Source: an uncultured Taibaiella sp.
GTDB taxonomy: Bacteria > Bacteroidota > Bacteroidia > Chitinophagales > Chitinophagaceae
Assembly (NCBI GenBank): GCA_946886975.1
Contig: CAMPJV010000103.1
Span: 1-8,469, forward strand
DNA length: 8,469 nucleotides
Direction of reading: 5' to 3'
The translations under genes and the position numbers were made by a program. Numbering within the stretch: the stretch's first letter is position 1; every line of letters starts with the position of its first letter. This document shows positions 1-6,094 of the stretch, piece by piece. The notes beneath the pieces were generated by a model. That model was not told where the DNA came from, made no database searches, and was given only the letters and a program-made list of their open reading frames with translations.

Positions 1-69
1 CCCAAGGGGAGGGAGTTTCCGTGCGAGTGCATTTGGTGATAGTTCTGAGGAGGTGTGTGACGACCTTTC

Positions 70-113
70 ACCTTATAGAGACCTTATAGAGACATTATAG
101 AGACCTTTTAGAG
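70..113. repeat. 11-bp tandem repeat, 4 units (ACCTTATAGAG)
   Basis: Four contiguous 11-bp units start at 70, 81, 92 and 103. The first two are identical (ACCTTATAGAG) and the other two each differ by one base (ACATTATAGAG and ACCTTTTAGAG). There are no spacers, so this is a simple short-period tandem array. The period is close to one turn of B-DNA, so every copy would face the same side of the helix. Function is unknown. Confidence 0.9.
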
Positions 114-128
114 ATGCAACTTCGGTGG

Positions 129-165
129 TACTCCTCTGTATAGCCTATGCACAGCCAGAGGAGTA
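129..165. repeat. 10-bp perfect inverted repeat (hairpin)
   Basis: TACTCCTCTG at 129-138 is exactly reverse-complementary to CAGAGGAGTA at 156-165, with a 17-nt loop between. No T-run follows on either strand, so it is not a typical intrinsic terminator. The loop contains CTATGC (145-150), the reverse complement of the GCATAG core of the downstream array, and TATAG, found in the upstream array. Those short matches may be chance. Confidence 0.7.
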
Positions 166-198
166 GCTGAGGAGATAGGTGGGAGAGCCGCTGGAGAA

Positions 199-247
199 GC
201 ATAGTGAAAGCATAGATAAAGCATAGAGAAGGCATAGTGGAAGCATA
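199..247. repeat. 11-bp tandem repeat, 4.4 units (GCATAGnnnAA)
   Basis: The GCATAG core begins at 199, 210, 221 and 232, with a partial GCATA at 243, so the period is exactly 11 bp. The unit tails vary (TGAAA, ATAAA, AGAAG, TGGAA). The sequence is unrelated to the first array, yet the period is the same. It ends about 53 bp before the -7 box of the lipoprotein gene, so it lies just upstream of that promoter. Confidence 0.9.
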
Positions 248-299
248 CCCATTAGGATTAATGCAGATGCAAAGACAAGGGTGATAGGTGGTTTGACCC

Positions 300-307
300 T
301 ACCTTTG
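300..307 (+). promoter_or_regulatory. Bacteroidota-type -7 box TACCTTTG
   Basis: TACCTTTG matches the Bacteroidota -7 consensus TAnnTTTG and ends 14 nt before the lipoprotein ATG. No TTTG is seen at the expected -33 spacing. Transcription would start only a few bases before the start codon, giving a very short leader. It would drive both the lipoprotein and receptor genes. Confidence 0.6.
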
Positions 308-321
308 CACAAAATGTAAAC

Positions 322-903
322 ATGCGGAAGGTATTATTTCTATTATTATCGGTGGGTGTGGTGAGTACGGGATGCGGGAGCAATGAAGAAACAGCAACTA
401 ATGCAACTGAAACGACAGCCAAATCAAAGCCGGCTACTCCACCTCAAAGCAAACTGGGAGAGGCGGGTACTAGCAAGTTGATGGACGTGGTAACAGATTA
501 CTATGCGTTGAAGGATGCGCTGGTGGCTACTGATGCGGCTAAGGCGGATGAGGCTGCGAAGAAACTGATGGCCAGTGCGGATAGTTTTAAAGCATCGGGA
601 GTATCTGACAGTGCAGACATGGTGGTGCGGTATATGGATTCTGTTAGTATGGGTAGCAAGCAAATCCTTTCCCTGAAAGATGAGACGACAGAGCAGAAGC
701 GGATACATTTTGAAAAGGTATCGGATGCGATGTTTGGTGCACTGAGAGCCGCAGAACTAAAGAATGGTGGCGTGTACAGGCAATATTGCCCAATGGCGTT
801 TAACGATAAAGGAGCCTTTTGGCTAAGTGATGTGACAGATATCAAGAACCCATACTTCGGGAAGAAGATGCTGGAGTGCGGTGAGGTGACTGATTCTTTG
901 TAA
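322..903 (+). CDS. DUF3347 domain lipoprotein
   Basis: Predicted 193-residue envelope lipoprotein of the DUF3347 family. Residues 1-17 form a basic-then-hydrophobic signal peptide, with Cys18 as the likely lipidated residue in a loose lipobox (STGC, with Ser instead of Leu at -3). A Thr/Ala/Lys-rich linker (about 21-50) leads into a helical domain (about 52-145). The family's C-terminal signature follows: CPM at 156-158, WLS at 167-169, NPYFG at 176-180, then ML and Cys186-Gly187. In this family the domain occurs alone or fused to periplasmic adaptor subunits of copper/heavy-metal efflux pumps, so the conserved Cys/Met residues may bind metal; this is inference. No Shine-Dalgarno is present, and the start is supported by the -7 box 14 nt upstream. 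It is probably cotranscribed with the receptor gene, which begins 19 nt after its stop. The family call is fairly sure; the function is not known. Confidence 0.85.
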   Translation: MRKVLFLLLSVGVVSTGCGSNEETATNATETTAKSKPATPPQSKLGEAGTSKLMDVVTDYYALKDALVATDAAKADEAAKKLMASADSFKASGVSDSADMVVRYMDSVSMGSKQILSLKDETTEQKRIHFEKVSDAMFGALRAAELKNGGVYRQYCPMAFNDKGAFWLSDVTDIKNPYFGKKMLECGEVTDSL

Positions 904-922
904 GTACGGCATAATTAAGGCG

Positions 923-3283
923 ATGGGCTGGTGTAGATATTTAGCATTGGTTGTGGTTCTATTTTGCTCCTCTGTGGCTATGGGGCAGAAGAAGGTGACG
1001 CTGAGCGGATATATGAGAGACGCCCAGAGCGGAGAGTCACTGATAGCTGCGACGGTGTACATAAAGGAGCTGCAGATAGGTGCCCAGACAAATACCTATG
1101 GCTTCTATTCTGTTTCGGTGCCAGCGGGGAGCTATACAGTGATCTATTCCTACGTTGGGTATGCGATGCTGACGGAGACCATGCAACTTATAGAAAGCAA
1201 GACTTTCAATGCGGAGCTGCAGAATCAGTCGGTGATGCAGGAGGTGGAGGTGGTAGCGACATCCAGAACTGACGAGAACGTGCAAACTACCGAGATGGGC
1301 ACTATAAGCATGTCGGTGGACCAGATAAAGACGCTGCCAGTGATTTTCGGAGAGGTGGATATACTGAAGGCGATGCAACTGATGCCGGGCGTACAATCTT
1401 CAGGAGAAGGCAACTCGGGCTTTTACGTGCGCGGTGGCGGGCCTGACCAGAACCTGGTGTTGCTGGATGATGCTGTGGTGTATAATCCCGGGCATTTGTT
1501 TGGCTTCTTTTCTGTGTTCAACTCTGATGCGGTTAAGAACATTTCGCTAATTAAGGGCAGTATGCCTGCGAGCTATGGGGGGAGGCTATCATCAGTTGTG
1601 GATGTGTCGATGAAAGAAGGGAATGTGAAGGAGTATCACGCACAGGGAGGCATAGGGCTGATCGCATCACGTCTTACGATAGAAGGACCACTGGAGAAGC
1701 ACAAGGGATCATTTGTTCTTTCAGGGCGCAGAACCTACATAGATGTACTGATGAAGCCATTTACCGGGAGCGGTAACTTTTCGGGATCCGGCTACTTTTT
1801 CTATGACGCCAACCTGAAGGCAAACTTCATGTTCAGCAAGAAGGACAGGCTGTATCTGAGCGGGTATTTCGGGAGAGATAAGTTTACCTTCAACAGTACG
1901 ACATCTTCCTTTAAGGCAAACATACCCTGGGGGAACTCAACGGCTACCCTGAGATGGAACCACCTGTTCAGCGACAGGCTGTTCATGAATGCGTCTACCA
2001 TCTATAACGAGTACCAATTTGAATTCGGCGGAAGCCAGAATGACTTTGAGCTGAAACTTGCATCAGGAATAAAGGACTGGAATGGCAAGGTGGACTTCGA
2101 CTACTATGCAGGCAATAATCACCACTATAAAGCCGGGGTCAACTACATATATCATAAGTTCATCCCTAACCAGATATCGGGGAGGACAGGAAACACTGAG
2201 CTGACGCCAAACAATGCGCTAATCAGATATGCTCATGAGGCGGGGGTGTATATACAGGATGATTTTGAGCTTACGGATTGGCTGAGGATCAATGCGGGTG
2301 TAAGGTATTCCATGTTTGCACAGGCGGGACCTTACTGGAGGTATCAGTACGATCTTAACCAGAACAAGACGGACAGTACCTACTATGGCAGCGGCAGTAT
2401 TGTGAAATCGTACGGCGGACTGGAACCGAGGCTGAACATGCGATTTATACTAGACCCGATGTCTTCCATAAAGGCCAGCGTGGTGAAGTCCTATCAATAT
2501 ATACACCTCATTACCAACAACGGCTCTACCCTACCAACGGATCTCTGGGTGCCGAGTACATTTATTGTAAAGCCCCAGGAAGCATGGCAGTATTCGCTCG
2601 GGTACTTTAAGAACTTCCTTGACAATAAAGTGGAGGCGAGCGTAGAGGTCTACTATAAATCCATGAAGAACCAGATAGAATACAGGCAGGGATATACCCC
2701 CACAGTGCTTACCTCTGACCAGGAGCTGGAGTATGTATTTGGGGATGGAGAGGCCTATGGCGCAGAACTGTTTGTGAATAAAACGAAGGGGAAGTTTACA
2801 GGATGGGTAGGATATACCTTATCATGGACATGGAGAACATTCCCCGACCTGAATAACGGTGAGCGCTACCCTGCCAAGTACGACAGGAGACATGACCTGT
2901 CGCTCGTGGGGACTTATGAACATTCGCCGAAGTGGACCTTCTCTGCCGTGTTTGTATTTGGTTCGGGGAATGCGATAACACTTCCTACGAACTATTACTT
3001 TATAGAACAGCAGGCGACACCGGAGTATAGCAAGCTCAATGAGTACCGGCTGTTCCCATATCACCGGCTAGATATTTCAGCTATCTATAAACCAAAGCCT
3101 AAGAAGCCGCGCCGGTGGAAAAGCAGCTGGGCTTTTTCTATCTATAATGTTTACAGCAGGCAGAATCCTTACTTCCTGTATGTGGATTCGAGAGGGAATG
3201 TGGGACAAGGTGTTGAGGTGAAGGTGAAGCAGGTTTCGATCTTTCCGGTGCTTCCAAGTATTACTTACAACTTTAGCTTTTAG
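923..3283 (+). CDS. TonB-dependent outer-membrane receptor with carboxypeptidase-like regulatory domain
   Basis: Predicted 786-residue outer-membrane receptor that would import a ligand using TonB-ExbBD energy. A signal peptide (1-21) is likely cleaved between AMG and QKK. Residues about 24-102 form the carboxypeptidase-regulatory-like beta-sandwich typical of Bacteroidota receptors (opening SGYMRDAQSGESLIAATV). A TonB-box-like EVEVVATS lies at 107-114. The plug domain spans about 115-230, with GFYVRGGGPDQNLVLLDD at 167-183 and SYGGRLSSVVDV at 217-228. The remainder is beta-barrel, ending in Phe as outer-membrane proteins usually do. There is no STN domain, so it is not an obvious sigma/anti-sigma transducer. 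No SusD gene follows, arguing against a classic glycan-uptake pair. It follows the DUF3347 gene by 19 nt, which suggests an operon. The substrate cannot be read from sequence; a metal or metal complex is only suggested by the neighbour. Confidence 0.93.
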   Translation: MGWCRYLALVVVLFCSSVAMGQKKVTLSGYMRDAQSGESLIAATVYIKELQIGAQTNTYGFYSVSVPAGSYTVIYSYVGYAMLTETMQLIESKTFNAELQNQSVMQEVEVVATSRTDENVQTTEMGTISMSVDQIKTLPVIFGEVDILKAMQLMPGVQSSGEGNSGFYVRGGGPDQNLVLLDDAVVYNPGHLFGFFSVFNSDAVKNISLIKGSMPASYGGRLSSVVDVSMKEGNVKEYHAQGGIGLIASRLTIEGPLEKHKGSFVLSGRRTYIDVLMKPFTGSGNFSGSGYFFYDANLKANFMFSKKDRLYLSGYFGRDKFTFNSTTSSFKANIPWGNSTATLRWNHLFSDRLFMNASTIYNEYQFEFGGSQNDFELKLASGIKDWNGKVDFDYYAGNNHHYKAGVNYIYHKFIPNQISGRTGNTELTPNNALIRYAHEAGVYIQDDFELTDWLRINAGVRYSMFAQAGPYWRYQYDLNQNKTDSTYYGSGSIVKSYGGLEPRLNMRFILDPMSSIKASVVKSYQYIHLITNNGSTLPTDLWVPSTFIVKPQEAWQYSLGYFKNFLDNKVEASVEVYYKSMKNQIEYRQGYTPTVLTSDQELEYVFGDGEAYGAELFVNKTKGKFTGWVGYTLSWTWRTFPDLNNGERYPAKYDRRHDLSLVGTYEHSPKWTFSAVFVFGSGNAITLPTNYYFIEQQATPEYSKLNEYRLFPYHRLDISAIYKPKPKKPRRWKSSWAFSIYNVYSRQNPYFLYVDSRGNVGQGVEVKVKQVSIFPVLPSITYNFSF

Positions 3284-3301
3284 CTGTTGGCCGTTGGCTC
3301 T
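3274..3301. repeat. Degenerate heptamer tandem repeat (TAGCTnT-like)
   Basis: Four consecutive 7-mers run TAGCTTT (3274), TAGCTGT (3281), TGGCCGT (3288) and TGGCTCT (3295), followed by TAG. The first unit overlaps the last codons of the receptor gene, and the second begins with its TAG stop. It resembles the short tandemly repeated heptamers known from other bacteria, but it is only four units long and imperfect. Confidence 0.55.
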
Positions 3302-3336
3302 TAGGGGGCTATGGCAATAGTATGGCTGTATGGTAA

Positions 3337-3344
3337 TAGCTTTG
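3337..3344 (+). promoter_or_regulatory. Orphan -7-like box TAGCTTTG
   Basis: TAGCTTTG fits TAnnTTTG and matches the box before truA exactly, but no convincing plus-strand gene starts nearby. A transcript from here would run about 190 nt to the terminator at 3517-3542. It overlaps the last TATGG-led repeat unit and no -33 TTTG is seen, so it may be chance. Confidence 0.25.
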
Positions 3345-3369
3345 TCTCAGTTCAATTATTAAGTGGTGG

Positions 3370-3501
3370 TTAATGGCATGTAAAACGGCTGTTAAGCTTC
3401 ATGTCTTTCTTGCCGGCGCTGGGCAGGCGCTGCATCTTTACATCAGAAATAACAACAACGCGGTTATCGAATGAATTGGTAACCAACAACATTGTCTCCA
3501 T
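3370..3501 (-). CDS. Candidate small protein, 43 residues, unknown function
   Basis: A short reading frame on the minus strand, starting METMLLVTNS and ending SRFTCH. I do not recognise a family. In favour of coding: an AAGGAG Shine-Dalgarno-like sequence (plus-strand CTCCTT at 3505-3510) 3 nt before the ATG, and codons typical of well-expressed genes (all three Arg are CGC or CGT, Val mostly GTT), whereas the neighbouring genes often use AGA/AGG. The product is basic in its C-terminal half with a short hydrophobic stretch near residues 15-19; there is no signal peptide or membrane helix. Against: the SD spacing is short, such SD sequences are rare in this phylum, no -7 box is visible upstream, and a hairpin lies just before it. 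The frame stays open upstream to about 3654, but only the part after the SD looks coding. A second ATG three codons in is an alternative start. Confidence 0.35.
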   Translation of the reverse strand: METMLLVTNSFDNRVVVISDVKMQRLPSAGKKDMKLNSRFTCH

Positions 3502-3516
3502 TCTCTCCTTATATAG

Positions 3517-3542
3517 AAAAGGGCCCTTTTTAGGGCCTTTTT
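3517..3542 (+). terminator. Intrinsic terminator downstream of the receptor unit
   Basis: GGCCC (3522-3526) pairs with GGGCC (3533-3537) across a TTTTTA loop and is followed by five T (3538-3542). The stem can extend outward by a G-T pair and four A-T pairs using AAAAG at 3517-3521. The reverse strand has a similar but weaker tail (CTTTTC), so it may work in both directions. It lies 234 bp after the receptor stop and 55 bp before the DUF2157 gene, insulating the two. Confidence 0.85.
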
Positions 3543-3597
3543 CGCGTTCGGGTGGAATGCTATTTGTATTTTGTAGCGTATACCCTAAAATAGCTGC

Positions 3598-4620
3598 ATG
3601 GAGGTTGATAATAACGATTGGAAAGTGATCAACCAGGCACTGGATAGCTGGCAACAGGAGGGAAAGCTGACGCCGGAACAGGCATCGGAGCTAAGGAAAA
3701 CTGTGGTTCTGAAGAAAGCGGGGCAACAGATAGCTCAATATTTTTTCCTTATCGCACTCTCGTGTACCCTGCTTTCCTTTGGAGCCATATTCATTGATGA
3801 GAAGATCTTAGAGAAGCTAAAGGTTTACTTTTCCCTGAGCAACATTGTCATTGCACTGCTAATGGCCGGAATTGCAGTAGGGTGGTTCTATTATATCAGG
3901 CGAAAGAGTAAACAGATAAGGAGTGTGGCTTACGAGATATATGTAGTGCTCGGCGGCCTTGCGTCCATAACCGCCCTCGTGTACATCTGCAAGGATATCG
4001 GCTTCGGTCAATCATATACAGGATTTCTTTCACTGGCGATAGTCTTATTAGGAACCCTGAGCGTCTATTTCAACTCACGTGCCTTATGGATAGCGGCCTT
4101 GGGCGCGTTTATGGGATGGTATGGAGCAATCTCGCACGTGTACGGTCATGACCATATGTTCCTGGGGATGAACTACCCTGTTAGGTTTGCTTTGTTCGGA
4201 CTGGTGGTACTGGGCATCTCTTTCCTGCAGCGGAGAATCAAAAGACTTGAGTTTACACAACGCATTACCTTCATCCTAGGAATGATCATATTGTTTACCG
4301 GTCTTTGGGGAGTATCTGTATTCGGTAACTACAATGACCTGGAAGCCTGGTATGCAGTAAGGCAGACACACGTAATAGCCTACGGCATTGTGTTTGGGAT
4401 AGCTTCGATGGTGGCTTTGTACCTGGGTGTAAGATATAAAGATGATATAGCGCGAGACCTGGGTATCGTCTTCCTGCTTATTAACTTTTACAGCAGGTAT
4501 TTTGAATTTTTCTGGGACACCTTACATAAAGGGCTCTTCTTCCTGCTGCTGGCAGTTTCCTTCTATTTCATAGGGAGGTGGATAGAGAAAAGGAGAAAAG
4601 AAGCGCGGGAGCAAGCATAA
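3598..4620 (+). CDS. DUF2157 family polytopic membrane protein
   Basis: Predicted 340-residue inner-membrane protein of the uncharacterised DUF2157 family. Residues 1-40 are a soluble, charged helical segment (EGKLTPEQASELRK at 21-34), as in the family, where this N-terminal part is the defining region. About nine or ten hydrophobic segments follow, near 45-66, 80-100, 114-132, 142-158, 162-180, 195-210, 223-243, 258-278, 286-303 and 311-328. The C-terminus is basic (KRRKEAREQA) and probably cytoplasmic. No catalytic motif is seen and no function is established for the family. It is separated from the upstream unit by a strong terminator and precedes truA by 35 nt. The start ATG has no Shine-Dalgarno and no good -7 box, so the start rests on fit with the family's N-terminus. 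Confidence 0.85.
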   Translation: MEVDNNDWKVINQALDSWQQEGKLTPEQASELRKTVVLKKAGQQIAQYFFLIALSCTLLSFGAIFIDEKILEKLKVYFSLSNIVIALLMAGIAVGWFYYIRRKSKQIRSVAYEIYVVLGGLASITALVYICKDIGFGQSYTGFLSLAIVLLGTLSVYFNSRALWIAALGAFMGWYGAISHVYGHDHMFLGMNYPVRFALFGLVVLGISFLQRRIKRLEFTQRITFILGMIILFTGLWGVSVFGNYNDLEAWYAVRQTHVIAYGIVFGIASMVALYLGVRYKDDIARDLGIVFLLINFYSRYFEFFWDTLHKGLFFLLLAVSFYFIGRWIEKRRKEAREQA

Positions 4621-4637
4621 CTACAAGCTTTTGGAAT

Positions 4638-4645
4638 TAGCTTTG
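4638..4645 (+). promoter_or_regulatory. Bacteroidota-type -7 box TAGCTTTG before truA
   Basis: TAGCTTTG matches TAnnTTTG and ends 10 nt before the truA ATG, within the 35-nt gap after the DUF2157 gene. It suggests truA has its own start of transcription even if readthrough also occurs. No clear -33 TTTG is present. Confidence 0.6.
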
Positions 4646-4655
4646 CAGCCTCAGC

Positions 4656-5432
4656 ATGCAAAGGTATTTTTTAGAAGTAATGTATGACGGCACTGCCTTC
4701 CATGGGTCTCAGCTACAGGGAGAAATACCTACTGTTCAACTTGAGATCAATAAAGCGCTGAGTACATTATTGCGAACTCCCGTTGAATCGTTTGGTGCCA
4801 GCAGGACTGATGAAGGAGTACATGCATTGTCTAACTTCTATCATTTCGATGCCGAACAGCCTTTACATCCGCAACTGCACTATAAGCTAAATGCCCTGCT
4901 GCCTCACCCGGTTTCAGTGAAAAGGATGTTTAAATGTGTTGGAGAACCTATCAATGCAAGATTTGATGCCCACTCAAGGTCCTACAGGTATAAGATATAC
5001 AAGCGTAAGAACCCCTTCTACTATCGCAGGGCCTTGTTCTACCCATACTCACTGAACGAAGAAACGCTGCACGAGACGGCTGAGGTACTAAAGAACTACA
5101 CTGATTTCGAGAGCTTCTCTAAAAGGAATACCCAGAGCAAAACCACCATTTGCACTATTCATGAGTCGTACTGGGAGCGAAGTGATGATCAGCTGCACTA
5201 TGTGGTAAAAGCCAACAGATTCCTGAGAGGTATGGTGAGAGGGCTGGTAGGCACACAACTGCAGGCAGCGAGGGGAAAAATCAGCACTGAGGAGTTCAGA
5301 GCGATCATTGAAGCGAAGGATTGTACAAGGGCTGACTTTAGTGTAGCAGGCTTTGGCCTGTACCTTGAGGATATTATCTATCCTGAAGGCAGACTCGAGG
5401 AAATTTACCTAAACAAACCGGCAATAAGATAA
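4656..5432 (+). CDS. truA: tRNA pseudouridine(38-40) synthase TruA
   Basis: A 258-residue cytoplasmic enzyme that isomerises uridine to pseudouridine at positions 38-40 of the tRNA anticodon stem-loop. The catalytic Asp is Asp52 in ASRTDEGVHA (48-57), equivalent to the AGRTDAGVHA motif with Asp60 in E. coli. Other family segments are the N-terminal RYFLEVMYDGTAFHG (3-17), RFDAHSRSYRYKIY (102-115) and the C-terminal NRFLRGMVRGLVG. Length is normal. The usual Trp after FHG is Ser here (GSQLQ), and the second residue of the catalytic motif is Ser rather than Gly; the key Arg-Thr-Asp is intact, so activity is expected. The start is supported by the -7 box 10 nt upstream and by family alignment. 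Its 3' end overlaps the convergent transporter gene by 28 bp. Confidence 0.95.
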   Translation: MQRYFLEVMYDGTAFHGSQLQGEIPTVQLEINKALSTLLRTPVESFGASRTDEGVHALSNFYHFDAEQPLHPQLHYKLNALLPHPVSVKRMFKCVGEPINARFDAHSRSYRYKIYKRKNPFYYRRALFYPYSLNEETLHETAEVLKNYTDFESFSKRNTQSKTTICTIHESYWERSDDQLHYVVKANRFLRGMVRGLVGTQLQAARGKISTEEFRAIIEAKDCTRADFSVAGFGLYLEDIIYPEGRLEEIYLNKPAIR

Positions 5433-6094
5433 GCTGCACCTGCAGCAATTGACCCAATGACGGTAACCCTAATGGCACCCGTCCATGGTTTCTGGCCAGT
5501 TAACTTAGCCTTAAAAAAGCCAAATACAAACAGGCAAATAATAGTAATCAAGCAGGACCATTTAAGTCCGTCCGCCGGTGTGGAGGCAAAGAAATAGGGA
5601 GCTAGCGGAATCATTCCACCGACAGCATAAGACAAGCCTATATTGAGAGCGCTTTTTCTTGCATGTCTGTGATCTGGCTTATCAAGAGCGAGGCCGAACT
5701 TCAGCCTAAAGTCCACCCACTTTTCCTCGTCCTTAGCCATTTCTTCAGCAATGATATCCCGGGTTTGTCGGCTAAGTCCTATTTCCGCAAACACATCCCT
5801 TGCCTTCTGCTTTTGCTTGTCATGGAGCTCTTCTTCCTCTGCATGCAGTTTTCTCAACTCGGAATGATAATGGTCTATCTCTGTTTTACCAGTAAGATAC
5901 CCGCCGAGTCCCATTGCAATGGCGCCCGCCGCAACCCCTATAAGACCAACTGTTATGACTGTGTCCACACTGTCGATGGCACTGCTTAGTCCAGCTACCA
6001 ACGCAAAGGGAACAGTCAGCCCATCGGACATGCCGATTACAATATCCGTAATCAGATTTGGACTCTCAAGATAATTGTCGTCGTGGTGCTGCAT
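5405..6094 (-). CDS. VIT1/CCC1 family metal (Fe2+/Mn2+) transporter
   Basis: Predicted 229-residue membrane transporter of the VIT1/CCC1 family, whose characterised members move Fe2+ or Mn2+ out of the cytoplasm by proton exchange. Five membrane segments are seen near 18-39, 46-67, 147-169, 178-196 and 205-226. Asp24 in GMSDGLTVPFALVAG and Met61 in AIAMGLGGYLTG fit the transport-path positions of the family. Between segments 2 and 3 lies a charged cytoplasmic helical region (about 70-146) rich in Glu (E86-E89, E104, E117, E118, E123, E124) with Met119, as in the metal-binding domain of plant VIT1. No ferritin-like domain is fused. Its ATG overlaps the rocD stop codon by one base (TAATG), so it is probably translated by coupling to rocD. 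The exact metal is not shown by sequence. Confidence 0.88.
   Translation of the reverse strand: MQHHDDNYLESPNLITDIVIGMSDGLTVPFALVAGLSSAIDSVDTVITVGLIGVAAGAIAMGLGGYLTGKTEIDHYHSELRKLHAEEEELHDKQKQKARDVFAEIGLSRQTRDIIAEEMAKDEEKWVDFRLKFGLALDKPDHRHARKSALNIGLSYAVGGMIPLAPYFFASTPADGLKWSCLITIICLFVFGFFKAKLTGQKPWTGAIRVTVIGSIAAGAAYLIAGLFR

Larger units (their letters stand above)
1..321. other. Gene-free, repeat-rich leader region
   Basis: I can support no coding region here on either strand. The stretch contains two unrelated 11-bp tandem arrays (70-113 and 199-247), a 10-bp perfect inverted repeat between them (129-165), and a direct repeat GATAGGTGG at 174-182 and 283-291. A -7 promoter box at 300-307 precedes the lipoprotein gene. 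The first 60 bases may be the tail of an upstream region cut by the window edge. It most likely acts as the upstream regulatory region of the lipoprotein/receptor unit. Confidence 0.7.
3284..3597. other. Intergenic region: degenerate repeats, orphan -7-like box, terminator, candidate small ORF
   Basis: This 314-bp gap between the receptor and DUF2157 genes is not empty. After the heptamers it has TATGG-led units at 3310-3320, 3321-3328 and 3329-3339; the first and last are 11-mers differing at one position. A TAGCTTTG box lies at 3337-3344, a minus-strand candidate ORF at 3370-3501, and an intrinsic terminator at 3517-3542. I see no clear promoter for the DUF2157 gene between the terminator and its ATG; the nearest sequence is an imperfect TATTTTG at 3567-3573. 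Confidence 0.6.

Noticed and set aside
129..165. Hairpin as an intrinsic terminator
   Set aside because: Neither strand has a T-run after the stem, and the 17-nt loop is long for a terminator.
70..247. Repeat arrays as a CRISPR
   Set aside because: The 11-bp units are contiguous, with no spacers of unique sequence, and no cas gene is nearby.
501..845. Minus-strand open frame of 114 codons inside the lipoprotein gene
   Set aside because: It lies fully antisense to a gene with a clear DUF3347 signature and shows no family resemblance or start signals of its own.
964..1272. Plus-strand alternate frame within the receptor gene
   Set aside because: The receptor frame has a signal peptide and regulatory domain in exactly this stretch; the other frame has no recognisable domain.
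3401..3628. Plus-strand 75-codon frame
   Set aside because: It runs straight through the intrinsic terminator and into the start of the DUF2157 gene in another frame, with no promoter box or family resemblance.
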